Below are positions 18,089-26,339 of a stretch of DNA of 64,000 nucleotides, in pieces. Within the stretch, counting starts at the first letter, position 1; every line of letters begins with the position of its first letter. Both the position numbers and the translations under genes were made by a program. Below the pieces are notes generated by a model. That model saw only the letters and a list, made by a program, of their open reading frames with translations, ran no database searches and was not told where the DNA came from. The stretch comes from AP-15 sp963702685 (GTDB lineage: Bacteria > Pseudomonadota > Alphaproteobacteria > ATCC43930 > CGMCC-115725): positions 1-64,000 of the forward strand of contig CAVPDQ010000008.1 in the NCBI GenBank assembly GCA_963702685.1, written 5' to 3'.

Positions 18089-18326
18089 TCGCGGCACTGC
18101 CGCCGTGGCGCATCGACGTCATCGCGGTGTGGCGCCTTGTCACCGGCTCGGCGCCCGGGGCAGCTTGTTGCCGGGTTCCACTCGGCGTTGCCGATGTCGC
18201 CGACACTCAGGGGCGGTCCGACAGGTCGGCCGTCTCGGTTTTGGCGCAATGCGCCCTCCCCGGAGGCGGAAGCACTGGCTATGCGTGGTTCACTCTTGTT
18301 TGCTGCCCCCGGATCGGCGCCACGCA
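18089..18326. other. Intergenic, no gene seen
   Basis: No convincing coding sequence, RNA or terminator is visible here. The gap continues through copy B of the 127-bp repeat to the DUF502 gene at 18553. Confidence 0.5.
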
Positions 18327-18453
18327 GCGCAAACGCGTATCTGGTGCAACCCACGCAACAGCACATATCCGGTTGGGGTCAGCTCCGGGCGCGATTAGCT
18401 GTTCCATAAAATCCGCTATTTCTGCATAGCCGACGCACAATTGGCGGCTTAGC
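18327..18453. repeat. 127-bp repeat, copy B
   Basis: Second copy of the element at 17568-17694, in the same orientation and of the same length. It lies 99 bp upstream of the DUF502 gene. The shared inner core here reads CCATAAAATCCGCTATTTCT followed by GCATAGCCGACG. Having the same element before two unrelated genes is more easily explained by shared regulation or by a mobile remnant than by gene duplication. Confidence 0.8.
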
Positions 18454-18552
18454 GTGGTGTTATGGGCAAGCTTCGGGGAGCGGGCCGGTTTGATCCGCAG
18501 TGAGTGGCGGAAGAAGGGCCGTCGCCAATAACTTGTTTGGAGCAAGACCCCG

Positions 18553-19176
18553 ATGCGAACGATTGCCGAATTCATCAAAACCACGCTGATCGGCGGATTG
18601 CTCATTGTTCTACCGGTCTATATCGCGGTGCTTTTAATCTTGAAGGCGCTACAAGGTCTTGTGGCCGCGGTGAAGCCGATTACGGCTGCAATCCCCGGTT
18701 CCGTGAAGTTTGAGGAGATCTTGGCGATCCTAATACTCGCAGCCATTTGCTTCATCGCCGGTTTGATCGTCCGTACCAGGGCGGGTTTACGAGCGAAGAA
18801 TGTCATTGAACGGCGGGTGCTGCAAAGGCTCCCCGGCTACACGCTGCTGCAGGGCCTCACCGGACGCGTCATGGGTCAGGCGGACGACCCGGCATTCGCG
18901 CCCTGTCTCGCCGAGATTGAGGAGGCATTGGTTCCCGCACTGATTGTTGAGGAATTGGAAAACGGTTCCTTTACGGTGCTGGTGCCTTCGGTGCCGACGC
19001 CAATGGCCGGAGCGGTCTACATCCTGCCGCCGGAGCGAGTGCATCCAGTGGATGTGCCGTTTACCGCAGCACTCCGGGTTTTTACGAGATGGGGTGCCGG
19101 GTCCGGCGAGTTCGTCCGAGCCCTGGAAGCGGCAAAGCCATCAGAGGCTGCCTCGTCGCCGGCCCGAGCACTGTGA
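18553..19176 (+). CDS. DUF502 family membrane protein
   Basis: A 207-residue protein with two N-terminal transmembrane helices (FIKTTLIGGLLIVLPVYIAV and ILAILILAAICFIAGLIVR) and a C-terminal soluble domain with the DUF502 hallmark PMAGAVYILPPERVHPVDVP. The family includes plant CONTINUOUS VASCULAR RING-like proteins; bacterial function is unknown. Copy B of the 127-bp repeat lies upstream. A short piece resembling its PMAGAVYILP motif occurs at 23199-23285. Confidence 0.85.
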   Translation: MRTIAEFIKTTLIGGLLIVLPVYIAVLLILKALQGLVAAVKPITAAIPGSVKFEEILAILILAAICFIAGLIVRTRAGLRAKNVIERRVLQRLPGYTLLQGLTGRVMGQADDPAFAPCLAEIEEALVPALIVEELENGSFTVLVPSVPTPMAGAVYILPPERVHPVDVPFTAALRVFTRWGAGSGEFVRALEAAKPSEAASSPARAL

Positions 19177-19245
19177 CTGTCGCAGCCAATGAAGCAACTT
19201 CGGTCATCACAATCCTAGCCAGTGCTGGAATGGAAAGAGGAAGCT

Positions 19246-19818
19246 ATGTCTGACACATCGAGGCAAGGCGACTGGACGAAGCCCGCGGCCATGGCGATCC
19301 CCAAAGGGGGCTTCTTCGAGGATAAAGTTGAGCAAGGCAGATACGGCCCGATCTTTCCCAAGACCCCGGCTTGCTACGGCTTCTCCATCATCGCTAAGAT
19401 CATCCCCGGACGAGAGCAGGTCTTCTATGAGTACGCCAAAAACATCGAGAAAGCCGTAGCTGGTCAGTCTGACATCCTCGCCGTTCTCAAGCTGCATTAC
19501 CTCCGATGGAACCTTTTCGACATCAATGGGGAAACCTATTTCCAGTACATGGGAATCTTCGACACCGACTTCGACAAATATACCGAGGATGCTATCAGCA
19601 TTTTTTCGGCATCCGGTTTCAACACTGTTTTCGAAAATCTGGAGGGGTTTCCGAAAGATTGGAAAACGAACGCCCCGGCATTCATCAAGTTCGTCCGTGA
19701 CCATCATCGCCCGAGTTTCCTCGAATATGGCGAATATCCGTTCGTGAGCGCGGACGAGGTCAAGAAGGCCCTGCAGCTCAAGGCGGCGTTCTCGAACATG
19801 CTCGACCAGATGCAGTAA
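19246..19818 (+). CDS. Conserved protein next to DyP peroxidase, unknown function
   Basis: A 190-residue soluble protein without signal peptide. AAAGAGG precedes the ATG at 19246. Two alternating strand-helix units (ACYGFSIIAKIIPGREQVFYEY and LKLHYLRWNLFDINGETYFQ) suggest a dimeric alpha-beta barrel (ferredoxin-like) fold, the same general fold that builds DyP peroxidases. It ends 6 bp before the DyP gene, so both are surely co-transcribed and may act together. I do not recognise a named family. Confidence 0.75.
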   Translation: MSDTSRQGDWTKPAAMAIPKGGFFEDKVEQGRYGPIFPKTPACYGFSIIAKIIPGREQVFYEYAKNIEKAVAGQSDILAVLKLHYLRWNLFDINGETYFQYMGIFDTDFDKYTEDAISIFSASGFNTVFENLEGFPKDWKTNAPAFIKFVRDHHRPSFLEYGEYPFVSADEVKKALQLKAAFSNMLDQMQ

Positions 19819-19824
19819 TTCGCC

Positions 19825-21168
19825 ATGGGTGCGCCATTGCTTGAATTCGACGACATCCAACACATCCTGCTGGCGCGCGTGCCCGCGCTTACGGGGCGAT
19901 ACGAATTCCTTTCGTTTCGCAACACCGCGGGCGGTCGCGACTGGCTGTCGGCGCTCCTTCCAAAGGTGCAGTCGGCCGCAGAGGTCCGCGCTTCGACGGA
20001 GATGGACAATCGCTGGGTGAGCGTAGCCTTCACCTGGAACGGACTGCGGGCGCTCGGTTTGGACGAAGGTTCACTTGCTACGTTCCCGGAGGAGTTCAGG
20101 CAAGGCATGGTCGCGCGCGCGGAGATGCTCGGCGACACCGGACCGAGCCATCCTGACAACTGGGTGGGCGGCGTAGCCCGCTCAGACCTCCACGCTATCG
20201 TTATCCTGTTTGCCCGCGACGCCGCCGAGCGCGGTCGCTGTCAGGTCGAGCACGCCAACCTCGTGGCGCGGTGCGAGGGCGTGGACGTGCTATCGACGCT
20301 CGACCTGGAGGCGACACCGCCGTTCGACTATGCACATGACCACTTCGGCTACCGCGACCGGCTCTCCCAGCCGGTCATGGAAGGCACCGGAGAGGTTCCG
20401 ACTGCCGGCTCTGGGGGGCCGCTCAAACCCGGTGAATTCATCCTCGGCTACGCGGACGAAGACGGACCGCCTGCCAATTTGCCACAACCTGAAATTCTGT
20501 CCCGCAACGGCAGCTACATGGCTTATCGCCGACTGCAAGAGCATGTCGGCAAGTTCCGCGACTTCCTGCGCGAGCACGGAAAGACGCCCGAAGAACAGGA
20601 GCTGATTGCAGCAAAGCTGATGGGCCGCTGGCGCAGCGGCGCACCGTTGGTGCTGGCCCCCGACAAGGACGATCCGGCGCTCGGCGCCGATCCGCAGCGC
20701 AACAACGACTTCAATTATAAGCAGATGGACCCGCATGGCTATGCGGTGCCGCTCGGCTCGCATATCCGGCGCATGAACCCCCGCGACACGGCGCACAATA
20801 TGAATCGCCGCCGCATGATTCGCCGCGGCGCCACCTATGGCCCTCACCTGCCGGAGAGCGCTGCGGAAGACGGGGCCGAGCGTGGCATTGCCGCGTTCGT
20901 GATCTGCGCGAGCCTGATCCGCCAGTTCGAGTTCGCACAAAACGTATGGGTGAACGACAAAGCTTTCCATGAGCTCGGCAATGAGCGCGACCCAATCATC
21001 GGCAACCAGGACGGCACGCTCGAATTCAAAATCCCCAAACGCCCAATCCGCAAAATGATCACCGGCCTTCCAGCGTTCACCACCGTGAGGGGCGGCGCCT
21101 ACTTCTTCCTTCCGGGTATCAAGGCGCTTCGATATCTCACGGCGCTCGGCGATGCGAGCCCAGCCTAG
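19825..21168 (+). CDS. DyP-type heme peroxidase, GXXDR variant
   Basis: A 447-residue protein with DyP landmarks. The heme-binding His is in GSHIRRMNPRD (His313), and a downstream Arg-rich segment RRRMIRRGATYG holds the likely distal Arg. The catalytic GXXDG motif reads GYRDR (residues 175-179): the distal Asp178 is kept but the last Gly is Arg. The length and large inserts suit the long DyP classes. There is no Tat signal, so it should act in the cytoplasm. DyPs use hydrogen peroxide to oxidise dyes, phenolics or porphyrin-like substrates. No encapsulin gene is adjacent. It is the central gene of a 19246-23108 cluster. Confidence 0.88.
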   Translation: MGAPLLEFDDIQHILLARVPALTGRYEFLSFRNTAGGRDWLSALLPKVQSAAEVRASTEMDNRWVSVAFTWNGLRALGLDEGSLATFPEEFRQGMVARAEMLGDTGPSHPDNWVGGVARSDLHAIVILFARDAAERGRCQVEHANLVARCEGVDVLSTLDLEATPPFDYAHDHFGYRDRLSQPVMEGTGEVPTAGSGGPLKPGEFILGYADEDGPPANLPQPEILSRNGSYMAYRRLQEHVGKFRDFLREHGKTPEEQELIAAKLMGRWRSGAPLVLAPDKDDPALGADPQRNNDFNYKQMDPHGYAVPLGSHIRRMNPRDTAHNMNRRRMIRRGATYGPHLPESAAEDGAERGIAAFVICASLIRQFEFAQNVWVNDKAFHELGNERDPIIGNQDGTLEFKIPKRPIRKMITGLPAFTTVRGGAYFFLPGIKALRYLTALGDASPA

Positions 21169-21191
21169 CCTTAGATCGAGGGGGAACGACC

Positions 21192-22208
21192 ATGAGCGCA
21201 TTGCCAGCGGCACGCACCTACAACCAAGAGCACGTTGCGCGCAAGCACACGCCGGGCAAACGCCGCATGAGCATCTATTGGACGTGGAGTTATCCGTGGG
21301 AATCCCAGCGCGACCCCGCGGCGATGGAAAACCGCTTCTCAACGATGACCGAAGTGCGCACCGCCCTGTGGCCGAATTACGAGACGCCGGCGTGGAGCGC
21401 AGGACAATTTCTACAAGGGATTGCGGGTACGCTCGAGCTTTTCCACCGTTCCGCGCTCAGCTTCCAGCAGATTGCCGGCGAAGCCACCGGCCATCCGGTC
21501 GCCGTTTTCCAGCGCATTGACCAGGCGGGTTTCAGGCTGCCGATCGATGAAAGGATCCTCGCAGATACCGACACGCTGATGGTGTTTGGACTCGACCACC
21601 TCCTTTCCGAGCAGGAAGCCGCGCCGGAGGAAGTCGCGGCCATCCGCGAGTGGCTCAAGCGCGAAGGCACCTGCCTGCTGCTCGCGCCGCACCACGATGT
21701 CGGTTTCGCCGACGACCTCGAGCAGCGCCAGATGGAATACCTCCACCATGGCGACCCACTCGTGCCGCGCCAGCAACGCTTCGGGCAGTACACCCGTTCG
21801 CTGATGAAGGCTCTCGACGTCCCAGTGCACAACCTGTGGGGCCTCCGGCCAGCGCTCGTCAAAGGCACAAACGAGATCGCGCCGCTTACGGCCTTCCGGG
21901 ACATTGACAAGCTGGGTCTGCTCAAAAACGTCCCTACACTCAATTTCCATCCACACCTGCCGCACTATGAGCTGACCACCAAGGACACCAAGTCGGTGCA
22001 TTTGCTGGCGCGCCAGCCCATTGATCCCGACCGTCCGCATCCGTTCACCGCAGCCGGCAACACGGAGTTCAATTGCCTGCTCTGGATGCCGCCAAATCAG
22101 CAGCGCGCCGGCGACATCGTGCTCGTGGATTCGACGAACTTCACCACCCTGTTCGGCGGCACGGACAGTCTCACAAACTTCTGGCGGAATCTGGCACTGA
22201 TGAAATAA
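21192..22208 (+). CDS. Conserved protein of unknown function in the DyP cluster, possibly GATase1-like
   Basis: A 338-residue soluble protein starting 23 bp after the DyP gene. The segment DTLMVFGLDHLLSEQEAAPE followed by EVAAIREWLKREGTCLLLAPHHDVG has the shape of a class I glutamine-amidotransferase-like (DJ-1/ThiJ or LD-carboxypeptidase type) Rossmann unit, where a strand ending in a loop precedes a helix and a second strand. The rest (LNFHPHLPHYEL, CLLWMPPNQQR, GDIVLVDSTNFTTLFGG) is not familiar. Many histidines could bind metal. The family assignment is only structural inference. Confidence 0.65.
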   Translation: MSALPAARTYNQEHVARKHTPGKRRMSIYWTWSYPWESQRDPAAMENRFSTMTEVRTALWPNYETPAWSAGQFLQGIAGTLELFHRSALSFQQIAGEATGHPVAVFQRIDQAGFRLPIDERILADTDTLMVFGLDHLLSEQEAAPEEVAAIREWLKREGTCLLLAPHHDVGFADDLEQRQMEYLHHGDPLVPRQQRFGQYTRSLMKALDVPVHNLWGLRPALVKGTNEIAPLTAFRDIDKLGLLKNVPTLNFHPHLPHYELTTKDTKSVHLLARQPIDPDRPHPFTAAGNTEFNCLLWMPPNQQRAGDIVLVDSTNFTTLFGGTDSLTNFWRNLALMK

Positions 22209-22277
22209 GCGTGGCCGGGCCATGGCCCCCCGCATTGACAGCGTACGCGTCTCCGTATCGGAGCGACAGCCGTGCTG

Positions 22278-23108
22278 ATGGATCTATTGAACAAAGCGGT
22301 CACTGTGGCCATGCTTGGGTTTGTGGTCTCGAGCATGCTGGCAATGGGCTCGGGGCTCACCGTCCGGCAGATCCTCGAACCGCTGCGCAATCCCCGTCTG
22401 GTCTTGCTTGCGCTGTTGGGCAATTTCGTCTTGATGCCCCTTGGCGCGCTCGCCCTGGCGAAGGTGCTCCGGCTCGATGACCCCTTTGCCGTTGGACTGC
22501 TGGTGCTCGGGTGCGCCGCCGGCGCGCCGTTCTTGCCGAAGCTCGCCGAGCTTGCCAAGGGCAACCTCGCATTTTCGGTTGGCGCGATGGTGCTCCTGAT
22601 GGTCGTCACGGTCGGTTACCTGCCTCTCGTCATGCCCCTGCTGCTCCCGGGGGTCACCGTTGATCCGTGGAATATTGCTCGCTCCCTCGTCCTCCTCATG
22701 CTGCTCCCGCTCGCCGCCGGACTTGTCCTGAAGGCCCTATACGAAGAAATGGCCAGTCGGGTGAAGCCCATGCTCGACTGGATTTCAAACATCAGCCTCA
22801 TCCTGCTGGTATTGTTGATCACTGTAGCGAACATCGATAAAGTCCTGCAAGTATTTGGCACCCGAGGAATTTTTGCGGGGCTTCTCTATATCGCATTGGG
22901 CTTTGGGGTTGGTTGGTTGCTCGGCGGTTCTGACAGCGACACGAGACGGGTCATGGCGCTCGGTACCAGCCAACGCAACATTGCCGCTGCAATCGTTGTC
23001 GCAAGCCAAAGCTTCAGCGACCCAAAAGTGGTCGTCATGGTGATTGTTGTCGCGATCGTCGGATTGATCGTACTCATACCGCTTGCTCGTGGGCTGGCCA
23101 ATCGTTGA
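22278..23108 (+). CDS. Bile acid:sodium symporter (BASS) family transporter
   Basis: A 276-residue integral membrane protein with nine or ten hydrophobic helices. Family features are the early MLAMGSGLTVRQILEPLRNP segment, the cross-over region LLVLGCAAGAPFLPKLAELAKGN and the late MALGTSQRNIAAAIVVASQSF, all at the sodium and substrate sites of ASBT-like proteins. Substrates in bacteria include pantoate and other organic anions. A GTG two codons upstream (22272) is an alternative start. It lies 69 bp after the 338-residue protein gene and may complete that operon. Confidence 0.85.
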   Translation: MDLLNKAVTVAMLGFVVSSMLAMGSGLTVRQILEPLRNPRLVLLALLGNFVLMPLGALALAKVLRLDDPFAVGLLVLGCAAGAPFLPKLAELAKGNLAFSVGAMVLLMVVTVGYLPLVMPLLLPGVTVDPWNIARSLVLLMLLPLAAGLVLKALYEEMASRVKPMLDWISNISLILLVLLITVANIDKVLQVFGTRGIFAGLLYIALGFGVGWLLGGSDSDTRRVMALGTSQRNIAAAIVVASQSFSDPKVVVMVIVVAIVGLIVLIPLARGLANR

Positions 23109-23198
23109 GCCAACACGGCATGTGCTAGGCTATTGCGTAATCATCCTTGGGGCACCGTATGAGCCGGCCCACTCTTGCTCCGCCTGCGCCGGCGCGCG

Positions 23199-23285
23199 CC
23201 GATGGCCGGAGCGATCTACATCCTGCCGGTCCAGTTGCGCCGAGATGACATAGATCGCTCGATCGCGGAGCTTACGCAGGTTTAA
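23199..23285 (+). pseudogene. Short fragment resembling DUF502
   Basis: One frame gives PMAGAIYILPVQLRRDDIDR and a stop at 23283-23285. The first ten residues match PMAGAVYILP in the intact DUF502 protein at 18553-19176, and the DNA over that stretch is also nearly identical. The match is short, so it is a probable remnant and not proven. Confidence 0.4.
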
Positions 23286-24276
23286 TAAATTTCCATGCCG
23301 GTGTGATGATTTCGTCCGGTTTTATATCTTCAGGCGGCCGGCGCAGCGCCGCCGAGGGGGGTTCGCCGAATAGTGACCGGTAGGCGACCGCAAAGCGGCC
23401 CAATTCCCAAAAGCCATAATCGGTGGCGATCTCGGTCACGGTCGTTTTCTCCCCATCCGCGCTCTGTAAGGCCCGGCGCACCAGGTGCATGCGCCGCAGC
23501 CATAGATAGCGCTTCGGGCTCATGCCGAGATACTCCTGGCAACAATCGCGCAGCGCGGTATAGGAAGCGCCGACCGTCGCGCACAGCTGGGGCATATAGA
23601 GGGGCTTGTCGGGCGTGGCCGTCAGGACTTCTTCCAGACGCCGCATGACCGTCGTGCGGTGGCGATGGACATTGCGCGCATCGTTTGCCTGGCCCTCGGT
23701 CAGACACAAGACCATGGCTTCGAGCAAAGCCTCCTCGATCGCTCGCGCTACCTCCGGGTTCGCGAGAATGTCGGGAGCGGTCTTCGCCAGATGGCCGGCC
23801 GCTTCGTGCAGCCGCAACAGCCGGGACGTGACAGGCGCGCGCGGTTTGGTCCAGCGAGGGAATGAAGGCGGCGTCACCGGCTGCCCAATGATCGCCTCGC
23901 CGGCGGCGGCGAGGTCTTCGGGCGTCAGCGACATGGTGCCCCAGCCGCAGGCCGCAGAGGATCGAAGATAGTACGGCCAATGCAACCCCAACACAGCGAT
24001 TTGATCTTGTGATGTTTCGATCCCGCTGACCTGCATCTTCGGCTGATGGCGATCGGTCGCGAACAGAATCAGCGACCGCTGCCCGCTCGGCGTGATCCGC
24101 ATGATGCGAGGCAGGCTCTCGTCAAAGCGATGCATCCACAGGCGGTGCAGGTCGATGCGCGTCGATACCGCGTGGAAATCGCCGCGCTTTGTCACGATTC
24201 CCTCGATCTGCAAATTTCGGATCCCCGAAAAATACATATCTGGGTCGAGAAAATTGCGGACGGAGCTCGAAGGCAT
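23272..24276 (-). CDS. AraC-family transcriptional regulator
   Basis: A 334-residue paralogue of the regulator at 12287-13258. The C-terminal DNA-binding domain contains LYMPQLCATVGASYTALRDC, the linker LGMSPKRYLWLRRMHLVRRA and the second helix-turn-helix TVTEIATDYGFWELGRFAVA. The N-terminal half is probably a sensing or dimerisation domain of unknown ligand. It converges on the BASS transporter gene. Its C-terminal 36 or so residues recur as the stump at 13340-13447. Confidence 0.88.
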   Translation of the reverse strand: MPSSSVRNFLDPDMYFSGIRNLQIEGIVTKRGDFHAVSTRIDLHRLWMHRFDESLPRIMRITPSGQRSLILFATDRHQPKMQVSGIETSQDQIAVLGLHWPYYLRSSAACGWGTMSLTPEDLAAAGEAIIGQPVTPPSFPRWTKPRAPVTSRLLRLHEAAGHLAKTAPDILANPEVARAIEEALLEAMVLCLTEGQANDARNVHRHRTTVMRRLEEVLTATPDKPLYMPQLCATVGASYTALRDCCQEYLGMSPKRYLWLRRMHLVRRALQSADGEKTTVTEIATDYGFWELGRFAVAYRSLFGEPPSAALRRPPEDIKPDEIITPAWKFIKPA

Positions 24277-24617
24277 CTCGACCCCTTCAGGATAAAGCAG
24301 GGCTCGAACACGCAGAGACCCAATGCATTACAGGAAACTTAATGCCTGTCGATTTGTCAATCAAAAATTAAGCGCATCGTAAGCGGCAGCGAGGCTGGGG
24401 TTGCCGCCGCGTTATCAGCATCAAAAGAAGCCCAGCTGGAGGCCCCTGTGCTGAATCCTACATCGCCTCGGGTCCTGAGCCGGCGCGGGTCACATATCCT
24501 TACTCCGCAAGAGATTGTAGCGGGGGACCGTTGGCGCCGCTGACGGCTCGGGCGCGTGAGACCTCGCTCACCAGCGCCACACGCACTGTCGCCCCGGTCA
24601 GCGTGGTCAAGCCCAGC
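24277..24617. other. Intergenic, no gene seen
   Basis: About 340 bp between the AraC start and the DUF2272 gene end. The AraC-proximal part (about 24330-24380) is AT-richer and probably holds that gene's promoter. I see no RNA gene, repeat or coding sequence. Confidence 0.5.
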
Positions 24618-25478
24618 CTATCCGGGTCGCGGGGCAGGCAGCGCCGAGATTGCAGTCGGCGGCGGCGTCCCGGTCTGCTGATAATCGACTTTCAGCACTA
24701 CGAACCAGTGATGGTCGGGGTCGAGGACGACGCCGTCGGGGCCGGCGAGGCGGCCGTCGGCGGTCGCCGGGATCGGCTTCATCGCGACGGCGTTGTCGAC
24801 ATTGCCGCCGATCACCTCGATCTCGCCGGGCTTCATGCCGACGACGATGTCGCAATGGCCCGGAAAACGGCCGGCCGGCAATTGGTCGAACGTCACTTGC
24901 CGCCGGCCGCGCCACAAGCAGATCAGATCGCCGCGCTGCGGCGCATAAGCCTCGACGCGTTCCGGGGTCAGCGCGATCCCGGGATCGTGGCGCGCGGCAG
25001 CATTGATATAATCCGAGTGGGTCGCCGAATAGGGAAAGCTCGGGCCGGCCCCAGCAAGCCGCATCACATACGAGATAAACGCGGCCGACCACGCATAAAA
25101 GCCGTCGCGGGTGTCGGAGAACACCCGGCCGTTCTCGTCGTGAATGCCGGTCCAGCCCTGCTCGCGCCAGCTCGGATCGAGGCCGAGCCACCAATAAAGC
25201 CCGACCCGCTGCCACAGCCCTTCCTCGCGCTCCTCGTCCTCCGGCAGCTCCTGGTTCGGGTAGACGATCGGCTGCTTGAAGGCGCGCCATTCGCCGAGCG
25301 CCAGCTGCACCGCCGCCTCGCGCGAAAACGGCTGATAGGGCCAGCGGGCAAAAGGCGGGATGTGGGCGTTGAGCGATGTCGTCGCCGAAATGCGCCCCCG
25401 CGGCGTCGGCTGCTCGCTGGGTGCGGCGGCGCAGCCGGCGAGCAGCAGCGCTGCCAAGATCGTGGCCGATCGCAGCAT
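24618..25478 (-). CDS. DUF2272 domain lipoprotein
   Basis: A 286-residue protein. MLRSATILAALLLAGC is a lipoprotein signal with lipobox LLAGC, so it should be anchored at the outer membrane. The mature domain has the DUF2272 features FYAWSAAFISYVMRLAG and RGDLICLWRG with GHCDIVVG and a distal HWFVVLKV. Together these suggest an NlpC/P60-like papain-type fold with possible catalytic His residues, although the nucleophile is not obvious. A longer frame upstream lacks a signal and is rejected. Confidence 0.82.
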   Translation of the reverse strand: MLRSATILAALLLAGCAAAPSEQPTPRGRISATTSLNAHIPPFARWPYQPFSREAAVQLALGEWRAFKQPIVYPNQELPEDEEREEGLWQRVGLYWWLGLDPSWREQGWTGIHDENGRVFSDTRDGFYAWSAAFISYVMRLAGAGPSFPYSATHSDYINAAARHDPGIALTPERVEAYAPQRGDLICLWRGRRQVTFDQLPAGRFPGHCDIVVGMKPGEIEVIGGNVDNAVAMKPIPATADGRLAGPDGVVLDPDHHWFVVLKVDYQQTGTPPPTAISALPAPRPG

Positions 25479-25521
25479 CGGCGCGCCGCTCCTGAAATGT
25501 GCTTGCTGCGGGCGAAAGCGG

Positions 25522-26298
25522 CTACGCGCCGGCTTCCGCCGCGGGGGCGTCATCGCCGGCGGTGTCCCCAGCGGTGTCCCCCGCGGCTTTGCCCGACGCG
25601 GCCCGCCACAGCCCGATGCCGCCGGTGAGCCCGTCGGTGTTCGACACGATGGTCACGTCGTCGGGCAGCGGAAAGCGCAAATCCTCGGAGTTGCCGCCAC
25701 CGAGATAGAGATGGTCGAAACGGATCACCTCGCGCAGGATGCCAATGACCTTGGCAACCCGCTTGCCCCACTTTTTCCGGCCGATTTTTTGCCGGGCGGC
25801 GTTGCCGATATATTCGTCGTAGGTCTTTTTGCCGCTGACCGGGTGATGGGCGAGCTCGAGATGCGGCATGATCTCACCGTCGCGAAAGATCGCGGTGCCC
25901 GCACCCGTCCCCAAGGTCAGCACCATCTCGATCCCTGCGCCCTTGATGGCGCCATAGCCCTGGACATCGGCGTCGTTCAACACCCGCACCGGCTTGCCCC
26001 AGCGTCGAGCCAATGCCTCTTGCAAATCGAAACCGGCCAGCGCCTCGGTCCCGAGATTGGGGGCGGTCAGCACCTTGCCGTCGCGGATATAGCCGGGAAA
26101 CCCGACCGAAACCCGGTCGAACTCGCCGAGGGGCGCGGTAACCTGGCCGATCGCGTGCACCAGCGCATCGGGCGCCACCGGCTTTGGCGGGGTCGGCACG
26201 CGCTGGCGCTTGGTGATCATCTGCCCGGCCGCGTCGAGCAGCGCCGCCTTGATCCCGGTGCCGCCGATATCGATCGCCAGCGTGCGCGTCTCGTCCAT
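25522..26298 (-). CDS. ROK-family kinase, polyphosphate glucokinase-like
   Basis: A 258-residue protein. The N-terminal phosphate-binding motif is AIDIGGTGIKAALLD, the sugar-binding Asp lies in RVLNDADVQGYG, and a second phosphate motif is LTLGTGAGTAIF. The short length and the YDEYIGNAARQKIGRKKWGK segment match strictly polyphosphate- or ATP-dependent glucokinases of the PPGK branch and not ROK repressors. It would phosphorylate glucose to glucose 6-phosphate in the cytoplasm. The C-terminus ends in AGDTAGDTAGDD repeats of no known role. Confidence 0.85.
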   Translation of the reverse strand: MDETRTLAIDIGGTGIKAALLDAAGQMITKRQRVPTPPKPVAPDALVHAIGQVTAPLGEFDRVSVGFPGYIRDGKVLTAPNLGTEALAGFDLQEALARRWGKPVRVLNDADVQGYGAIKGAGIEMVLTLGTGAGTAIFRDGEIMPHLELAHHPVSGKKTYDEYIGNAARQKIGRKKWGKRVAKVIGILREVIRFDHLYLGGGNSEDLRFPLPDDVTIVSNTDGLTGGIGLWRAASGKAAGDTAGDTAGDDAPAAEAGA

Positions 26299-26339
26299 GA
26301 GTCACCCTTCCCGCCGAGCGGAACCGGTGCTGCCGCCGC

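Noticed and set aside
17940..18430. Open readings ending near 18429 through copy B
   Set aside because: Composition is not protein-like, there is no ribosome binding site, and the reading is interrupted or changed in copy A.
24531..25628. Plus-strand open frame opposite the DUF2272 lipoprotein gene
   Set aside because: It is an antisense shadow; the minus strand has a lipobox and DUF2272 motifs.
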